Positions 61,473 through 64,000 of a stretch of 64,000 bases of DNA are shown here, in pieces. The notes under the pieces were generated by a model. It was given only the letters and a program-made list of their open reading frames with translations. It was not told the DNA's origin and did not search any database. A program made the translations under genes and the position numbers. The DNA lies in contig NZ_CP015880.1 in assembly GCF_000697965.2 (NCBI RefSeq), positions 3,172,001 to 3,236,000 on the forward strand, written 5' to 3'. Numbering within the stretch: the first letter of the stretch is position 1; each line of letters begins with the position of its first letter. Origin of the DNA: Ensifer adhaerens. GTDB taxonomy: Bacteria; Pseudomonadota; Alphaproteobacteria; Rhizobiales; Rhizobiaceae.

Positions 61473-64000
61473 ATGAAGAGGCTCTCCAGGGTTTTGACGC
61501 CAAGCTATCTTCCGGCGATCATTGCCGCCTTCGTTGTTCTGGTCGCTGGCATCCTTGCGGACAACCAGAACCAGGTGGTCGACGAGGCGCGCCAGCGCGC
61601 GCGCGTCGCCGAGGAACTCAATCCCATCCGCTCCAAGCTCGAGGCCAACGTCAACGGCAACATCCAGCTCGTGCGTGGGCTGATCGGCACGCTGGTCACC
61701 GAGCCGGCAATGGATCAGCAGCGCTTCGCCGCGCTGTCGCGCAGCGTCTTCACCGAGCGCTCGCAATTGCGCAGCATCGCGGCTGCGCCCAATCTCATCG
61801 TCTCGCTCGTCTACCCGCTCGAACAAAATCGCCGCGCACTCGGCCTCGACTACCGCCGGAACGAAGCGCAGCGCGCCGCCGTCATGCGCGTAAAGGACAC
61901 CGGCCAAATGGTGCTTGCCGGGCCTGTCGATCTCGTCCAGGGCGGCAAAGGGCTGATCGGCCGCTTCCCCGTATCGATAGACGCCGGCGGCGGCAGCAAC
62001 CGCTTCTGGGGCATCGTCTCGGCCATCATCGACGTGGACCGGCTCTATCGCGACAGCGGCCTTTCTTCCGATGAACTCGGCTTAGACGTCGCCATTGCCG
62101 GTCAGGACGGCACAGGCGCGCAAGGTCCGGTCTTTTACGGCGACGCCAATATTTTCCGTGGCTCGCCGGTCGAAATGACCGTGCTCCTACCCGGCGGTTC
62201 CTGGCATATCGCAGCCGTTCCGAAGGGCGGTTGGCCGACGACGGCGGGCAACGCCTGGCTCATCCGCGGCCTCATCGTCATCGGCGGACTGATGATCATC
62301 CTGCCGATGGTGTTGACCGGGCGCCTCTTGAGCGAGCGGCAAGGCAACATTCGTGCGCTCAGATACAGCAAGGTGCAGCTCCAGGAACTGTCCCATCGGC
62401 TGAAGATCGCGCTCGACTCCTCCCAGATCGGCATCTGGGAACTCGACATCGCCAGCAAGAAGCTGCTCTGGGACGAGCGGACCAAGGAACTCTATGGGCA
62501 AAAGACGTCGTTGCGTCAGGCCTATGACGACTGGAAGGACGCGCTGCACCCCGACGACCTCGACCGCGCCGAGCGGGAATTTGCCGAGGCGCTGGAATCC
62601 GGGCTCGCCTACAATTCCGACTTCCGCGTTCGCCTCCCCGACGGCAGCACGCGCCACATCCGGGCCAACGGCTCGTTCTATATCGGCGCCGACGGCCACA
62701 GGAAGATCGTCGGGGTCAACTGGGACGTGACCGCCGACTTCGAAACCCGCGAAACGCTTTTCGAAGCCAAGCGCACCGCGGAGGCGCACAGCGTCGAACT
62801 CGAAGCGGCGCGCCATCGCATGGAGTTCAACGCGCTGCACGATCCGCTGACCGGCCTGCCAAACCGGCGTTTCCTCGACCAGGTCCTGGCCGATCGCGAC
62901 CGGCATTTCGCGCGGGAGGCGAAACTCAGCATCTTCCACATGGACCTCGACCGCTTCAAGCAGATCAACGATACGCTCGGCCACGCGGCCGGTGACGAGA
63001 TCCTGCGGCATGCCGCCGAGCTTCTGCGCGGCAATGCCGACGAAAAGGACTTCGTCGCCCGCATCGGCGGCGACGAATTCGTGCTCGTCCGCCAGGATGG
63101 AGGCATCGAGCCGGATGCCCGGCTGGCGTCACGCATCATCGAGGCGATGAGCGTGCCCGTCCGCTACAAGGACCAGGAGTGCCGCATCGGCGTCAGCATC
63201 GGCATCGCCGCCCAAAGCCAGACGAGCGAAGAGCTGTCGCACGTGCTCGTCAACGCCGACATCGCGCTCTATGAAGCCAAGCGCCGCGGCCGCAACCGCC
63301 ACGAGATCTTTACCGGCGAACTGAAGACGGCCGTCTTCAAGACCAAGCAGACGGCCGACGAGATCCTGCGCGGGCTCGAACACAACGAATTCATCGCGCA
63401 TTTCCAGCCGCAGTTCTGCCCGCGCTCGCTCGACATCATCGGCGTCGAGGCGCTGGCGCGCTGGGACCATCCCACCAAGGGCCTGCTCGGCCCGCACACG
63501 TTCCTGAAGACGGCCGAAGACATCAACGTCGTGGCCGCGATCGACCAGGCGATCCTGGAGCAGGCGCTGTTCCAGATCTATCGCTGGGAAGCAAGCGGCA
63601 TTCGTATCCCCAAAGTCTCTGTCAATCTCTCCTATGCCCGGCTTCACGACGAAAATCTGATCGAGCGCCTGGAACAGTTGCAGATCCCGGCCGGCCGCCT
63701 GTCGTTTGAACTGTTGGAGTCGATCTCCTTCGACGAAAGCGACATGACGGTCCTGTCGAACATCCGCCGGATCAAGGAACTCGGCATCGCCATCGAGATC
63801 GACGATTTCGGCACCGGCTATGCATCCATCGTCAGCCTGTTGAAGCTGACGCCGCGACGCTTGAAGATCGACCGCCAGCTCGTCCTGCCGATCCTCAAAT
63901 CCCCAGCCGAAAAGCGTCTGGTCGAGTCCATCATCGACATCGGTACGTCGCTCGGCATCGAAGTGATCGCCGAAGGCGTCGAGACCCTCGAACACGCGGC
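61473..64000 (+). CDS. CHASE-PAS-GGDEF-EAL c-di-GMP protein, 3' end outside window
   Basis: 842 codons visible from the ATG at 61473; an in-frame GTG at 61443 is a reasonable alternative. First membrane helix (YLPAIIAAFVVLVAGILA), a periplasmic CHASE-like domain (residues ~30-255), a second helix near 265-290, a PAS domain (LKIALDSSQIGIWELD to KIVGVNWDVT), an intact GGDEF (RIGGDEFVL, DPLTGLPNRRFLD) and an EAL domain with EALARW, ELLESISF, DDFGTGYASI and EGVET. Both cyclase and phosphodiesterase activities are possible. It runs off the window, so its end is missing. Confidence 0.9.
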   Translation, partial: MKRLSRVLTPSYLPAIIAAFVVLVAGILADNQNQVVDEARQRARVAEELNPIRSKLEANVNGNIQLVRGLIGTLVTEPAMDQQRFAALSRSVFTERSQLRSIAAAPNLIVSLVYPLEQNRRALGLDYRRNEAQRAAVMRVKDTGQMVLAGPVDLVQGGKGLIGRFPVSIDAGGGSNRFWGIVSAIIDVDRLYRDSGLSSDELGLDVAIAGQDGTGAQGPVFYGDANIFRGSPVEMTVLLPGGSWHIAAVPKGGWPTTAGNAWLIRGLIVIGGLMIILPMVLTGRLLSERQGNIRALRYSKVQLQELSHRLKIALDSSQIGIWELDIASKKLLWDERTKELYGQKTSLRQAYDDWKDALHPDDLDRAEREFAEALESGLAYNSDFRVRLPDGSTRHIRANGSFYIGADGHRKIVGVNWDVTADFETRETLFEAKRTAEAHSVELEAARHRMEFNALHDPLTGLPNRRFLDQVLADRDRHFAREAKLSIFHMDLDRFKQINDTLGHAAGDEILRHAAELLRGNADEKDFVARIGGDEFVLVRQDGGIEPDARLASRIIEAMSVPVRYKDQECRIGVSIGIAAQSQTSEELSHVLVNADIALYEAKRRGRNRHEIFTGELKTAVFKTKQTADEILRGLEHNEFIAHFQPQFCPRSLDIIGVEALARWDHPTKGLLGPHTFLKTAEDINVVAAIDQAILEQALFQIYRWEASGIRIPKVSVNLSYARLHDENLIERLEQLQIPAGRLSFELLESISFDESDMTVLSNIRRIKELGIAIEIDDFGTGYASIVSLLKLTPRRLKIDRQLVLPILKSPAEKRLVESIIDIGTSLGIEVIAEGVETLEHA

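Noticed and set aside
1-64000. Mobile elements, prophage, CRISPR, tRNA or rRNA genes
   Set aside because: No transposase, integrase, regular spacer repeat array or clover-leaf sequence was recognised anywhere in the window.

Overview
This window is a 64 kb stretch of gene-dense, high-GC alphaproteobacterial chromosome. The content points to the Rhizobiaceae, most likely the Sinorhizobium/Ensifer group. Supporting evidence: a metQ-metI-metN block, a xylA/xylB/LacI locus, a divergent emrAB/TetR locus and a gltX-lysS pair lie in an order that matches my memory of the S. meliloti chromosome. There are also rhizobial intergenic mosaic (RIME-like) palindromic repeats, CtrA-type TTAA-N7-TTAAC boxes, and an ornithine/lysine decarboxylase behind a long structured leader. 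I saw no rRNA, tRNA, insertion sequence, prophage or CRISPR array. The species call is inference; no database was searched.

Layout. 0-3.2 kb: a truncated FeeM-like N-acyl amino acid synthase gene with two perfect CtrA boxes upstream, then a membrane-bound GGDEF/EAL protein whose GGDEF half looks degenerate. 3.6-8 kb: a class I glutamine amidotransferase-like hydrolase, a LacI regulator with a D-2-hydroxyacid dehydrogenase, and a MarR regulator divergent from a creatininase-family amidohydrolase. 8-11.5 kb: a small surface-polysaccharide group (flippase, GT2 and GT4 glycosyltransferases). 11.7-17 kb: a metal-handling group. A tight CobW-like GTPase / WD40 / serine acetyltransferase operon converges on a two-gene operon encoding a Tat-exported two-domain multicopper oxidase and a ZIP permease with an extra N-terminal domain. 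The oxidase promoter carries Fur-type palindromes. 17-31 kb: mostly housekeeping and small accessory genes: two LysE exporters, an ASCH protein, VOC proteins, GNATs, the polyamine decarboxylase with its leader, a LysR, a DUF1007/NicO metal export pair, a DUF533 protein, KDPG aldolase, a CYTH/CHAD pair and TrhO.

31-45 kb: a GFA-family protein, the methionine ABC importer, an NAD-dependent epimerase, and a sugar block (TIM-barrel epimerase, Gfo/Idh/MocA dehydrogenase, GH1 beta-glucosidase) beside xylose isomerase, xylulokinase and their LacI regulator; LacI-type operators are visible at both ends. 44.6-49.6 kb: a Tat metallophosphatase and the emrA-emrB efflux pump divergent from its TetR regulator, with two palindromic operators. 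49.7-56 kb: a Rob-like AraC regulator, a TerC membrane protein behind a perfect 18-bp hairpin, a VOC protein, an ArsR regulator, then gltX and lysS. 56-64 kb: two exported or membrane-anchored proteins of unknown function, a nucleoside hydrolase, a DNA-damage exonuclease/ATP-dependent ligase pair, a small DUF3008 protein, and a CHASE-PAS-GGDEF-EAL protein cut by the window end.

The least ordinary parts are the metal oxidase/permease operon (14.6-17.1 kb), the CobW/WD40/CysE operon next to it, the CtrA-box-bearing acyl amino acid synthase gene, and the structured leaders before the decarboxylase and terC. No clearly novel defence or mobile system was found.
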